A stretch of DNA of 64,000 nucleotides from Flaccisagitta enflata (lineage: Eukaryota > Chaetognatha > Sagittoidea > Aphragmophora): NCBI GenBank assembly GCA_965153355.1, contig OZ231127.1, positions 83,948,001 to 84,012,000 of the forward strand. Direction: 5' to 3'. The notes under the pieces are model-generated. The model worked only from the letters and a program-made list of their open reading frames with translations. It made no database searches and was not told where the DNA came from. The position numbers were made by a program, and so were the translations under genes. Positions 1-9,832 of this stretch are shown in pieces (the first letter of the stretch is position 1; every line of letters begins with the position of its first letter).

Positions 1-309
1 GAAGTAAACAAAGTCACAAGGCAACTCAGAAAAAATGATTTTTTTTTCAACTTGATTTCTCTGCATAAAATGGACAGTTAATTCTGCTCTTTCAACATCT
101 TGATTCAATTGTAGCATTTGTGAAATTCATTTTGAGATGTCAATGGAGCATCACATTTATATTTCTTGCCATTATCTTGGCACAAGGCCATCGCCTTGTT
201 TTTTTTATTGCTCTCTGGCTAGCTTATCTGTCTCTGGATCAGTGAGAGCAAGTTTAAACTTCATCAAATCTTTTTGGGCCCTGGACCAATCTGTCTTAAT
301 TTCTGCAAC

Positions 310-849
310 TTATATAATAATATAATAATATGATCTATGGCAACCAACACAGACTCCTTTGGGGTCAAGTGCTTTGTCTATCAATTTGAGTACCAATCTG
401 ATTATGGCCTGAAATGCTACACCTCCTTTAGCTTTGAGCTGTCCAAAGTAGTTCTCTCCTGCTTTGCTGTCTATTGGAATTTTTAAAAAGTTCATCCTCT
501 GTGAACATTTCTGAAAGTGGCTTCAACTGTGTCTTTTCATAAGTACCTGCTGGTTTTTTCTCACAATATTTCTTATACTCAAGATATGCTAAAAAGCTTT
601 CTAGCTGGTCAATTGCCTTGCTTTGCCAATTCTTCCCTCCTTCATCAGCATAGCATCATTTCTACGTCGTCTTTGCTCTTCAAATGCACTGAATTCTTCA
701 GCTCTGTTCCATGAATTTGAAGAATTCTCCATTGCAACAAACTTTAACGCCAGGTCCTTTGAGCACCTACGTTTTACCTTGCTTTTGTCAGAAGTGATAA
801 GTAAGGCTGCTTTCAGTTTGTCCTGGCCAATTTGGCCTTCCAAATTTTA
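310..849 (-). pseudogene. Degenerate unrecognised protein-coding remnant
   Basis: Read on the minus strand, three open stretches follow one another in different frames. The first (849-601) is rich in Lys, Glu and Arg and ends near EGRIGKARQ. The second (about 625-430) reads AIDQLESFLAYLEYKKYCE and continues through EKTQLKPLSEMFTEDELF. The third (495-310) contains GGVAFQAIIRLVLKLIDKAL and a CVGC motif. The amino-acid composition looks like real protein, and the frames could be connected by two small indels, so I read it as a decayed gene. I do not recognise the family; a transposon or virus-derived ORF is as likely as a host gene. No start codon, promoter or splice sites could be assigned. Confidence 0.35.
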
Positions 850-869
850 AAAAAAAGAAGATAGGTAAA

Positions 870-938
870 GAGAGAGAGTCAGTGAGTGGGAGGGAGAGAG
901 AGTGAGAGAGAGAAAGAGAGAGAGAAAGAAGGAAAGAG

Positions 939-990
<52 letters not shown>
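870..990. repeat. GA microsatellite
   Basis: Imperfect purine stretch (GA/GAAA/GGA) that becomes a pure GA tract from about 941 to 988. No coding potential is claimed. Confidence 0.95.
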
Positions 991-991
<1 letters not shown>

Positions 992-1903
992 AGTTTAAAT
1001 TAACAAAATGGAGTTAATTTGAAGAGAAATGATTAAAATACAGTTGAGCTTCACTAGAGCACATGCCAGGGGACTGAGCAAAATTATGCCTTACAGTGAA
1101 GTTGGCTTATTACCACTGTAGACACAACTACAAAAACCTCTTATGAGACCACAGGTTATATGCCTTGTTGGCGGGCATGCCTTATTAGCGGGTGCACTTT
1201 ATCCACTGTATATTTAAAGCACATGCTAAATTCATGTTTTTGAGAAATATTGATCCTGCCTGGTCAGTGCTTTACTTTTTTTATGAAGTTGAATTTTGAA
1301 AGAACAAATAAGCTTTTGAAATCTGACTAAGTGCGAAAAATCGTTTGAAAATTAGTCGCGATTTGGTTTTTGAGCCCATCCGCGGGTTTTTTTTTCACCG
1401 ACTGGGTTCTGATTGGTGATTTGCCACTTAGTAAGGTCCCACTCATAGGTTTATTGAGTATCTGAGGCCGTTTTTTGAAGTTTGCTCATATTTGGGAAAT
1501 CTCGTACTCCCTTATCTCTGTCTCTCTCAGATATTCATGAATCACGTTCAGCCTTGATTTATCCAAGCTTGGGAGAGAAAGGGACAGAAAAATAGACGGA
1601 GAAAAAAGATGAAGAAGGTCTCCTTTGACAACGACATTCCAATATTCCAGTCGGCGAAAACGAAAACAAAAACAAAAGCAAAATCCACGACAATAACAAC
1701 AACAATATCAACAAAAACGACAACAACAAAATGAAAGCCCAAAACAAAACAAAAATGAAAAATCGGCGAAGCGAAAGTGAAAGACGAGAACAGAATAAAA
1801 CTTCCTTATTGTGAATTTTGCCCCCGTTTGTTTATCGCTTGAAATCTGAAGGCAAGTGAAAAAGAAAATACTGAAATAAAAGTATATTACAACACCGAAA
1901 TCC
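991..1903. other. Unassigned intergenic sequence
   Basis: No convincing gene, inverted terminal repeat or RNA gene was seen here. The 1548-1747 minus-strand open frames are translations of an AAAACGA/ACAACAA-rich stretch and are not credible proteins. Confidence 0.6.

Positions 1904-1980
<77 letters not shown>
1904..1980. repeat. CAA/AAC microsatellite
   Basis: About 25 uninterrupted copies of a CAA trinucleotide. The same trinucleotide recurs at 11311, 42254 and 45581 (as GTT), making it one of the commonest simple repeats of the window. Confidence 0.97.
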
Positions 1981-1981
<1 letters not shown>

Positions 1982-2041
1982 TGAAATCGGTGATGGCGTT
2001 TTATTTCAATGAACATGCGTCTACGGAAAAACAAGATTCGT

Positions 2042-2467
2042 GGCCTCGATATGGTGTTGAATCTGCCTCCTTGGCCTCGATGTGGCGTTGAATCTGCCTC
2101 CTTGGCCTCGATGTGGCATTGAATCTGCCTCCTAGGCCTTGATGTGGCATTGAATCTGCCTCCTTGGTCTAAATGTGGCGTTGAATCTGCCTCCTTGACC
2201 TCGATGTGGCGTTGAATCTGCTTCCTTGGCCTGGATGTGGCGTTGAATCTGCTTCCTTGGCCTCAATGTGGCATTGAATCTGCCTCCTTGGTCTAAATGT
2301 GGCCTTGAATCTGCTACTTTGGCTTTAATGCGGCGTTGACTCTGCCTCCTTGGCTTGGATGTGACGTTGAATCTGCCTCCTTGGCTTGGATGTGACGTTG
2401 AATCTGCCTCCTTGGCCTTGATGTGGCGTTGAATCTGCCTTCTCGGCCTTGATGTGGTGTTGAATTC
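2042..2467. repeat. 30 bp minisatellite, about 14 copies
   Basis: Tandem array of a 30 bp monomer whose core reads GAATCTGCCTCCTTGGCC followed by TCGATGTGGCGTT. Copies differ by scattered substitutions. The monomer length is a multiple of three, so both strands stay open for long distances and produce decapeptide-repeat open frames (for example GGRFNATSRPRRQ on the minus strand). That is a by-product of the period, not evidence of a gene. Confidence 0.95.
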
Positions 2468-2535
2468 GTTGAATGGCAAATTTCTCCTCTACGAAAACAT
2501 GTTAACAGCGACAGGTTCGTATGAATATGAGGTTG

Positions 2536-2684
2536 TATATGTATGTATGTCTGTATGTATGTATGTATGTATGTATGTATGTATGTATGTATGTATGTAT
2601 GTATGTATGTATGTATGTATGTTTGCATGTATGTATGTATGTATGTATGTATGTATGTATGAATGTATGTATGCATGTATGTAT
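2536..2684. repeat. GTAT microsatellite
   Basis: Tetranucleotide GTAT array with a few point changes. It continues at 3006 after an inserted MITE, so it was probably one array before the insertion. Confidence 0.95.
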
Positions 2685-3005
2685 TAGGGTGACTTAAAAT
2701 ATAGTCAAATCCGAATCTCGTCTTCCTTGCGGGAGAAATGTGACCATTTCCATCATAGATGGTAACTCTAAAATCTGGAGATGATCAGACAAAGTTTACT
2801 CACGGCCGCAACCCCACCCCATTCCCATTATAAAAGATGAGAAGCTGCAGAGGCCAAAATCCTTCCTGTACATTTTATGGGAAATGAGAGATTCTGACCA
2901 TGTGCTTTCTTTGTTGCCATAGATTTTAGGGTGCTCATCTGTGATGAAATGTGTATTCTCCTGCAGAGAAGACAAATTAATATGACCATATTTTCAGTCA
3001 CCCTA
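2685..3005. mobile_element. Tc1/mariner-like MITE with TA target duplication
   Basis: The left end reads TAGGGTGACTTAAAATATAG and the right end is its near-perfect inverted complement (ATATTTTCAGTCACCCTA), giving terminal inverted repeats of about 24 bp with a few mismatches. The outermost TA on each side is the expected target duplication for this superfamily. The element interrupts a GTAT microsatellite that resumes directly on the other side. About 317 bp with no ORF, so non-autonomous. Confidence 0.8.
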
Positions 3006-3122
3006 GTATGTATGTATGTATGTATGTATGTATGTATGTCTGTATGTCTGTTTGTTTGTTTGTTTGTTTGTTTGTTTGTTTGTTTGTTTGTTTGTTTGTT
3101 TGTTTGCTTGTTTGTTTGTTTA
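3006..3122. repeat. TATG then TTTG microsatellite
   Basis: Continuation of the GTAT array that grades into a TTTG tetranucleotide run. Confidence 0.95.
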
Positions 3123-3500
3123 AACGACTAATGCTAGTTTTAGAATTAGTCTTTAATAATGAAAAAAAAAACGGAGATTTATTCAGACGCTGTGTTGTGT
3201 AGACGAAATCTGTGAAACAAAAAAGAGTGAGAGAGAAACTGAGACAAGTAAGGATTGCTTTTTCCCAAGAGACATGGAATACAGATTGAGACACAGAAAA
3301 AACGAGACGGAAAGACACATCCATTTAGAGACAACTTGAAAAAGAGACAGGCCGGAGATGTGGAAAATTTAGTTGGAACCTCGAGTCCAGAGTTTGGAGG
3401 AACTGTCTTTAACGATAAATTGAACTGCTGATGTGTCGGAATGGGTTGACAGGGTGATTCAAATGGCAGATGAATTGGTGAGACGCAGGAGGATGGAGAT

Positions 3501-3559
<59 letters not shown>

Positions 3560-3677
3560 TTTCACACATGTGAGGATTTCTCTCCTGCTTCTCCTTCTCT
3601 GCCCCCCCCCCCCAGTCAGTCTTCATTCCACTGAAGCACGACGTCGTGATTCAGTGGAAATGATTTTAACTTAAGGG
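3123..3677. other. Unassigned sequence with GA tract and poly-C
   Basis: A GA microsatellite lies at about 3499-3556 and a short poly-C run at 3602-3613. Nothing else recognisable was seen. Confidence 0.6.
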
Positions 3678-3770
3678 ATGAATACAGTCATGTGGCATCA
3701 TAAAAGAAATATCGAAAATGATGTGAGGGCATGTTCAAGTTGTGTCCAAGGCAAATCCAGGGTGAGAATG
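3678..3770 (+). pseudogene. Possible retroelement integrase zinc-binding remnant
   Basis: The + strand frame contains W-x12-C-x2-C with the stretch ENDVRACSSCVQGKSR. This resembles the C-terminal half of the H2C2 zinc-binding domain that precedes the integrase core of LTR retrotransposons (pattern W..M..DV..YV..C..C...K). The two upstream histidines in the right spacing are not visible and no DDE core follows, so at most this is a scrap. Chance similarity is a real alternative. Confidence 0.25.
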
Positions 3771-3959
3771 TGGTGTTTACCGTTTGAAAAAAATAACTTT
3801 TTGAAAACCCACAGATTTTGTGAAATTTTTTTCATATTAGGTGTGTGTGAAATTATTATTCTGACCATTTACAATGAGATCTTTCAGAGGTGCGGAATAA
3901 CAGGATTATGTAAAAGCAACGAGTAAAAATAACTTTAGCAAATAATTAAGATTCCTTTA

Positions 3960-4213
3960 CGCTCTGCTTATACTATAAGTTTCACAGCTTGCTGGAGAGA
4001 GCCATCTAGGAATAACAGCCGCGAAAAGATTACGTGGTTTTGACTATGAGAGGTTATGGCAGGATTCTCTAACTCAAATGCAATTGGAAGTGACACAAGG
4101 TTACGTCGTGAAATTCTTTTGTCGTCGAATGAACATGTAGATTTGTTCACTACCGAATTTGAAGTGAACTGAGCATTTAAAGGAGAAGCTTTTTGAACAT
4201 GATTTTTGTACAA
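3960..4213. other. Open frames on both strands, unresolved
   Basis: The + strand carries an open stretch at about 3985-4139 ending in a stop (containing LGITAAKRLRGFDYERL), just after a plausible CAG splice acceptor and just before the Q-rich exon. The - strand carries an overlapping open frame ending in a LLFLDGSLQQAVKLIV-like stretch that loosely recalls BEL/Pao polyproteins. Only one, or neither, can be real. Codon periodicity could not be computed here. Confidence 0.25.
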
Positions 4214-4247
4214 GATGTTAAATTAGTCCGCGACTAAGAACCAATAA

Positions 4248-4622
4248 CCTGCCAAACAACAGCCATCGTCCAAGCAACAGTTATTTGCCAAGCAACAGTC
4301 GTCTTCCACGCAGCAGTCATTAGCCAAACAACAGTCGTCGTCCAAGCAACAGCCGTCGCCTAATCAACATTTGTCATCCAAGATACAGTTGTTGTCTAAT
4401 CAACAGTCGTCTAGTCAACAGATAGTGACAACCCAACAATCTGCGCTGCAGCAGAACGCGGCAACTCGACAGTGGCCAACGCGATACGTGGAAGATGGTC
4501 GTTGGGAGCCGACTCCTTTGGAAGAGTTGGACATGGAAATGAGCTACGGACCCGGAGTCGCGGGGAAAAGAAATCTGTATACCTATATCGATACCAAATT
4601 CTGCGAGAAACAGCGACTTCAG
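4248..4622 (+). CDS. Q-rich gene, exon a
   Basis: Open frame without stops from 4248, beginning with an imperfect repeat of AAACAACAGTCGTCGTCC-like units (protein KQQSSSKQQ and similar). It continues into non-repetitive sequence WEPTPLEELDMEMSYGPGV and ends RNLYTYIDTKFCEKQRLQ. A splice donor, CAG|GTGTGG, follows at 4623. The exon ends in phase 0. The true 5' end is unknown: the first Met in frame is at 4371, and in-frame stops lie just upstream of 4248, so an upstream exon or a start at 4371 are both possible. The C-terminal half has the composition of a real protein and is not explained by repeats. Family not recognised. The frame matches exon b across the intron (see 5138). Confidence 0.5.
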
Positions 4623-5137
4623 GTGTGGTCTGTCTGTCCCCTTTTTCTCTTTCTTGTCTGTCTGTCTGTCTGTCTGTCTATCTGTCTGTCTGTCGGTCTG
4701 CCTGTCTGTCTGTCTGTCTGCCTGTCTTCACTCTGCTTCTCTTTCTTTTTTCTTTTTCTTTTTCTCTTTCTTATTTTCTTTCTTTCTTTCTTTCTTTCTT
4801 CCTTCCTTTCTTCCTTCCTTTCTTTCTTTCTTTCTTTCTTTCTCTCTGTCATTCTTTCTTTCTTTCTTGCTTTGTTTCTTTCTTGCTTTCTTTTTCTTCC
4901 TTTCTTTCTCTCATTCTTTCTTCCTTTCTTTCTCTCATTCTTTATTTCTCTCATTCTTTCTTTCTCTCATTCTTTCTTTCTATCTTTCTTTCTTTGCCCT
5001 GCTTCTCTCTTTCCTTTCCTTTTTATATTCTTTCTTTCATTCATTCATTTATAAATTTATTCATTCATTTAATCCTTCTTTCTTTCAAATGAACATAACA
5101 ATCAATCTATCAATCGATCAATCTATCTTTGTTACAG
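4623..5137 (+). other. Predicted intron 1, filled with TCTG/TTTC repeats
   Basis: 515 bp with GT at 4623 and TTGTTACAG ending at 5137. The interior is a TCTG tract (about 4650-4725) followed by a long TTTC/TTCC pyrimidine tract to about 5095. The large open frames reported by translation here are pure microsatellite products. Confidence 0.5.
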
Positions 5138-5260
5138 GATTGGTTCGGCCGCGGACAAATCGTGAAATTATCTCCCTATCATTTGCCACCTCGCAAAAGA
5201 AAAATCGCGCACAAGAATCTGCAACAACAACAACAATAACAACAACAACAACAATAGCTA

Positions 5261-5291
<31 letters not shown>

Positions 5292-5517
5292 CTCATTTGC
5301 AACCGCAGCATCAGCAACAGCAGCCGCCGCAGCGGGACTTGGGCAAGTACCAGAATCAGGGTCGCAGCGGCTTTAACGAATGGAGAGAAGCTCAAACTCG
5401 TACTTTTCAAGAAGGTCGTCGATTGCATTTGGAAGCCTTGCAAGTGGAACGCAACAACATCAAAAAGAGGAAGAAACAAAGCGATGATTATCAACCAAAT
5501 TTGAACAGAATCTTCAA
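5138..5517 (+). CDS. Q-rich gene, exon b, with two in-frame stops in the polyQ tract
   Basis: The acceptor TTGTTACAG at 5129-5137 is followed in phase 0 by DWFGRGQIVKLSPYHLPPRK and a basic stretch, then a CAA run. In the same frame, after the polyQ, comes HLQPQHQQQQPPQRDLGKYQ and a charged, probably helical segment (EWREAQTRTFQEGRRLHLEA, then NNIKKRKKQ) ending PNLNRIFK. Two CAA-type positions are stops: TAA at 5237-5239 and TAG at 5255-5257. Outside these the frame stays open from 5138 to 5517. The donor GTAGGG at 5518 leaves two bases (AA). The exon is therefore either part of a pseudogene, a sequencing error in the repeat, or two separately spliced exons. Confidence 0.45.
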
Positions 5518-6063
5518 GTAGGGCGGCAGCAGCTGTGGCGGTGGTGGTGGTTGGCGGCGGCGGCGGTGGTGGTGGTGGAGCGAATAATGATGAGTAGGAG
5601 AAGGTGGAGACGATGAAAAGAGTCAAATTTGCGGGTGGCGACGGCAATTTCCGGTAAATGATAGAAAAAACGTGAAATTAAAGGAAGTTATGGGCGGTGA
5701 TGCCTGCCTGTATGATAACATTTTTGACGATTTGACGTCATTTTATGATGTTGATGATCATGATGATGACAAGGACGATGACAAGGACGATGATAATGAC
5801 GATGATAACGATGATGATAATGATGATGATGATATCGATAACGATGATGATGATGATAACGATGATGATAATGATGTTGATGTTTATGATGATGATGATG
5901 ATAATAATGATGTTAACGATGATGATGAAATGATGATGATGTTTCGTTTACGATGAGCACTGAAATTACCATAGTTCTTTTACATATCTGTTGAGTTGAG
6001 CTTTTTTATCTGTAAAGATTTAAAATGACATTTTTCTTCAAACGCGCCCCTACTTTCTTTCAG
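5518..6063 (+). other. Predicted intron 2, containing a GAT trinucleotide array
   Basis: 546 bp beginning GTAGGG and ending CCTACTTTCTTTCAG. It holds a GGT/GGC tract (5532-5580) and an imperfect GAT array (about 5745-5935) whose poly-Asp and poly-Met translations are artefacts. Confidence 0.45.
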
Positions 6064-6220
6064 ATTTGATGTCAACGAAAAACTTGGCCGCGTCCTCGAA
6101 AGAGCCGAGAACATCAACAGCGTCATGGACGACTTCCGACTTGCGGCGTCCTTTGCGGCACCTCCTGGAACATCCACCGCCGTCGACTTACAACGCCAAA
6201 ATGACCGACGAGTCAACTAA
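6064..6220 (+). CDS. Q-rich gene, exon c (possible terminal exon)
   Basis: After the pyrimidine-rich acceptor CTTTCTTTCAG at 6063, base 6064 completes the AA left by exon b into a Lys codon, and the frame continues FDVNEKLGRVLERAENINSV, MDDFRLAASF, to RQNDRRVN and TAA at 6218-6220. The phase agreement supports the model. The stretch is amphipathic and looks helical. A +1-shifted open frame (NHLDVNFRSDFDFLCISVNH) continues to a strong GTATGT donor at 6312, so the exon may really extend to 6311 with a frameshift, which would be a second sign of decay. Confidence 0.45.
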
Positions 6221-6359
6221 AGTCACCAACCACCTTGACGTCAACTTCCGCAGCGACTTCGACTTTCTCTGCATCTCCGTCAATCACATCGTCGACATCA
6301 ACGAAGAAGCAGTATGTGATATTCATTTGGTCTCACATGGTGATGTTCTTCTTCTTTGT

Positions 6360-6364
6360 CTGTG

Positions 6365-6429
<65 letters not shown>

Positions 6430-6478
6430 CTGCTTGTGTGTCTGCTTGTGTGTCTGCTTGTGTGTCTGCGCTCGTGTG
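6360..6478. repeat. TG microsatellite
   Basis: TG dinucleotide array grading into a TGTGTCTGCT repeat. Confidence 0.95.
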
Positions 6479-6506
6479 TGTTATCTATTTTGAACAACTG
6501 GATTTT

Positions 6507-6668
6507 TTAGTTGCGGACACGCAACTCTATAAGAGGCTTTGTCCGTCCATTTGTTGGTCGGTCGGTCAGTTGGTCGGTCGGTCTGTCATGAGTTGAGAAG
6601 TCAGAAAACGCTTATTTACGCCCCTGCCCACCCGTCCGCAACTGGTGGCCGTGTATCCGGCCTTGTTT
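6507..6668 (+). mobile_element. ~150 bp GTCC-hairpin element, copy 1
   Basis: Starts TTAGTTGCGGACACGCAACT, a near-perfect small hairpin, followed by CTATAAGAGG, a GTCC/GGTCGGTC tract, and the end CGCCCCTGCCCACCCGTCCG then CAACTGGTGGCCGTGTATCC and GGCCTTGTT. The same order of blocks recurs at 24723 and 29143 (+), and at 13262 and 14248 (-), so it is a dispersed family. The subterminal GTTGCGGA...TCCGCAAC pair gives an internal inverted repeat. No ORF. Superfamily unknown. Confidence 0.7.
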
Positions 6669-6901
6669 TCATTCTCTTTAATGCTTTACTGGAGTTGAGT
6701 GGGTGGTGGCTTGTGCAGTGACATGAAACAACCTAACGAGGGATAAGCCATTTCAATCACATCATTTCTTCCTTTAGTTTGGCAGGTGGAGTTTTTGCCA
6801 ACAGCTTAGCCTTAAAGACGGACGTTTCTAATCAGCCTCTTCGCAATTCGGGCAGCCTCATAGAATAGAAGTAAGACACGGAGATGTCATTTTGAGTGTC
6901 A

Positions 6902-7515
6902 TTTTTGGGCAGCAGCCCCTGAGGGGGACGAAGTCCTTTAGAACACAGGGGGAATCTGTCCGTCCGTCCGTACGTCCGTCCGTCCGTCCGTCCGTCCGTC
7001 CGTCCGTCCGTCCGTCCGTCCGTCCGTCCCCCCCTGCCCCATCCTCAGGGCTTTGTCTCCCTCGGGGTCTACTCTGATCCTAATTCTGCTAAATAGCCCA
7101 AATCCAAGCAATACGGCCCAAATTTAGGCAAAATGACCCAAATCCAAGCAAAATGGCCCAAATCTTGCCAGAAAACCCTAATTCTGGCCTGACGTCCATC
7201 ATTTTGGCCTCCAAAACCTAGATTCTGACCAGATTTGGGCCATTTTGCTTTGATTTGGGCCAATATGCTTGGATTTGGGTCATTTTGCTTAGATTTGGGC
7301 CATATTGCTTGGATTTAGGCTATTTGGCAGAATTAGGGTCAGAAACAAACCCAGAGGCAACCCTGAGGATGGGGCAGAGAAAGACAGACGAGACAGGCAG
7401 ACGGACAGATAGATGGGAGATTCCCTGTGTTCTACAGGACTTCGTCCCCTTCAGGGCCGCTGCCCTGCTCCCTCTCAACTTAAATCACATACTACTCAAG
7501 CTGACCAGTGACCAC
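6902..7515 (+). mobile_element. Minisatellite-bearing TIR element, copy A
   Basis: The left end TTTTTGGGCAGCAGCCCC is followed by GACGAAGTCC and AGAACACAGGGGGAA, then an uninterrupted GTCC tract (6956-7030). The right end at 7406-7471 is the inverted complement (TTCCCTGTGTTCTACAGGAC, then GCCGCTGCCCTGC). Between them lie two oppositely oriented arrays of a ~22 bp monomer (GCCCAAATCCAAGCAAAATG and its complement), so the interior is also a palindrome. The end carries the family tail (CTGACCA-like) near 7500. Confidence 0.65.
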
Positions 7516-7659
7516 TTTCCGCCTTTGGGCTGCTATTTTACCCTAGTCGCATGCAAGTGGGCGGGGGCAGCAATGGACAAAGCTACTGGGGCATTTTGGC
7601 TGAAGCAGTGAGCTCAAAACGCTCAAAAATGCCGAAAACATTAATAGTCGCAAAAGCGT

Positions 7660-8217
7660 TAGATGGTCAGCGGTACCTGTGCCCTGCCAAAGTGAGTTGT
7701 AGTTGAAGTTGAGGGGGGAGCAGGGCAGCGGCCCCGAAGGAGTCGATGACCTATGCTTTCACACATATGGGGGATTTTCTCCTCCCCCTCCGCCCCCCCC
7801 CCCTCAAATCCCAGTCTCGAGGCCCAAATTCCAGTCTTGAGGCCCAAATCCCAGCCTCAAGGCCCAAATCCTAGCCTCAAGGCCCAAATCCTAGCCTCAA
7901 GGCCCAAATCCTAGCCTGGAGGCTTTGATTTGGGCCTCAAAGCTGGGATTTTGAACTGGAGGCTGAGATTTTGAACTGGAGGCTGAGATTTGGGCTTCAA
8001 GACTATAATTTCGGCCTCCAGGCTAGGATTTGGGCCTTGAGGCCAGGATTTGGGCCTCAAGGCTGGGATTTGGGCCTCAAGACTGGGATATGGGCCTCGA
8101 GACCGGAATTTGGGCCTCGAGGCTGGGATTTGAGGGGGGGGGACGTAGGAGAAGGAGAAAATCCCCCATATGTGTAAAAGCATAGGTCATCAACCCCTTC
8201 GGAACCGCTGCCCAAAA
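7660..8217 (-). mobile_element. Minisatellite-bearing TIR element, copy B
   Basis: The family tail lies on the left (GGTCAGCGGTACCTGTGCCC at about 7667), so this copy points the other way. The termini are GGGCAGCGGCCCCGAAGGAG (from about 7726) and, at 8190-8217, its complement ending CCGCTGCCCAAAAG. Inside, ATGACCTATGCTTTCACACA and TGGGGGATTTTCTCC are mirrored near 8150. The core is a ~19 bp array (GGCCCAAATCCTAGCCTCAA) that switches to its complement at about 7920. The long open frames here only reflect the repeat. Confidence 0.7.
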
Positions 8218-8219
8218 GG

Positions 8220-8330
8220 GGATCAATTGTCTGACTGACCAACCAATCGACCAACGGACGGACATAGCGGGGTATTGAGTCATGTAGGATGCAACTAAAA
8301 AGTTGTGTTCATGGAACAATCTTCCCTAGG
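8220..8330 (-). mobile_element. ~150 bp GTCC-hairpin element, decayed copy
   Basis: On the - strand it has the start block TTAGTTGCATCCTACATGAC and a GTCC tract (here GGACGGAC). The GCCGTGTATCCGG end is missing. Weak copy. Confidence 0.35.
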
Positions 8331-8485
8331 TACTGCGCGAAGCCATCTAGGCGCGGCGTTACCAAAATTGACAATGAATAACACTCGAAGTTCGCTGGAT
8401 GTCACTGATGATATTTGTTCAGAAGATACAAGTGGAAACGCCAAAATAGATATTCACAATTGCGAGACTACCTAGGTGATTCAGG

Positions 8486-8488
<3 letters not shown>

Positions 8489-8570
<82 letters not shown>

Positions 8571-8631
8571 CACGCGAGTTTTTGTGGGCGAGCGTTTGAG
8601 AAATTCGATTTCCAAGGCTAGTTGATTCAGG

Positions 8632-8692
<61 letters not shown>
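8489..8692. repeat. Two TG microsatellite blocks
   Basis: TG arrays at 8489-8568 and 8636-8692. They are separated by about 67 bp and both preceded by a GATTCAGGTTC(T/C)GTG block, which suggests a local duplication. Confidence 0.95.
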
Positions 8693-8694
<2 letters not shown>

Positions 8695-8841
8695 AGTAAT
8701 TGTAAATGAGTGTGTTTGTGTGTCGGAGTATTTCATTCTTCAGTTCAGATATGAGTAGCTATCCCACTCAACGATTCGGAAGCGGTCAATGGATTGCACA
8801 TTTTTAGTGCTTACCTCACTGTTCATTACTTTTTTCTTCAG

Positions 8842-9080
8842 GGTAAACATCATTGATTTCGAAGGGACTCACGAGTGTCAAGTTGATGGAGAGAAACTTG
8901 TCAAGTATAACAGAAGAAGTTAAAGATCCAAAAGGGGAACTGCTGCATCAATGGGGATATTTACATTGGATTGCCATAGCTGTTCTCATATCTGTGCGTT
9001 CTCCTTTTATGATTCTTTTTTGTTGCTTTTTGATGTTAATGAAAAACTCAATGAAGGACATTGATCGTTACATTTCATAG
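8842..9080 (+). CDS. Possible isolated exon, unrecognised
   Basis: A good acceptor (TTTTTTCTTCAG at 8830-8841) precedes two overlapping coding-like frames. One gives VNIIDFEGTHECQVDGEKLV and stops soon after. The other gives LSSITEEVKDPKGELLHQWG followed by a hydrophobic stretch (IAIAVLIS, FMILFCCFLML) that could be a membrane segment, with a possible GT donor after AVLIS. The phase does not connect cleanly to the Q-rich gene upstream. It may be chance. Confidence 0.2.
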
Positions 9081-9154
9081 TCTCTGTGATATATAGTTAG
9101 TGATGTGTTTTTTTTTCATCAGTTTTCATCTGTTTTCCTTTTTTCTCTGTGATA

Positions 9155-9160
<6 letters not shown>

Positions 9161-9252
<92 letters not shown>

Positions 9253-9314
9253 GCTATCTGTGATCATCTGTCAGCCTGTGTCTGTGTCTTTCTCTGTCTT
9301 GTCTGTTGCAGACT

Positions 9315-9387
<73 letters not shown>

Positions 9388-9434
9388 TAGCCGAGTATCT
9401 GGCCTTGTTACGTCATGACGCGTCAATACCCCAA

Positions 9435-9509
<75 letters not shown>

Positions 9510-9516
9510 GGGATGT

Positions 9517-9558
<42 letters not shown>

Positions 9559-9625
9559 CACACACACACACATACATAAACACACACATACACACACATA
9601 AAGAGAGAGAGAATAGATTGGGATA
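9161..9625. repeat. Three CT microsatellite blocks and a facing GA block
   Basis: CT arrays at about 9161-9243, 9317-9383 and 9439-9507, then GA from 9518 grading into CA/TACA repeats. The last CT block and the GA block face each other across GCGGGATGTGAG, so they can form a long hairpin. Confidence 0.93.
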
Positions 9626-9632
9626 TTGACGT

Positions 9633-9832
9633 AACAAGGCCAGACACTTGGTTACCGTAATTGCGTAGGGGCAGTAATAAATAAGGCTGACAATGCATTA
9701 GGGCAGGAGCAGTGATGCAGTAACCGCCTGTACAGTACAAAAAGTAAAAAAAAGGAGTTTGACCAACGAACCGACCGATGGACCAATAAACAGAAAAAAC
9801 GGGTTGTAGAGTTGCGTGCACGCATCTAAAAA
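9633..9832 (-). mobile_element. ~150 bp GTCC-hairpin element, diverged copy
   Basis: It begins AACAAGGCCAGACACTTGG (complement of the family 3' end) and ends GTTGTAGAGTTGCGTGCACG and CATCTAAAA, which match the hairpin start of the family. The middle GTCC tract is degenerate. Confidence 0.5.

Noticed and set aside
2132-2479. Decapeptide-repeat ORF resembling an antigen-like repeat protein
   Set aside because: It is the translation of a 30 bp minisatellite with no non-repeat extension, signal peptide or splice sites.
5237-5257. Alternative genetic code with TAA/TAG read as Gln
   Set aside because: The two in-frame stops in a polyQ tract suggested it, but the RT and endonuclease frames of the window stay open for over 800 codons with standard stops and CAA/CAG for Gln.
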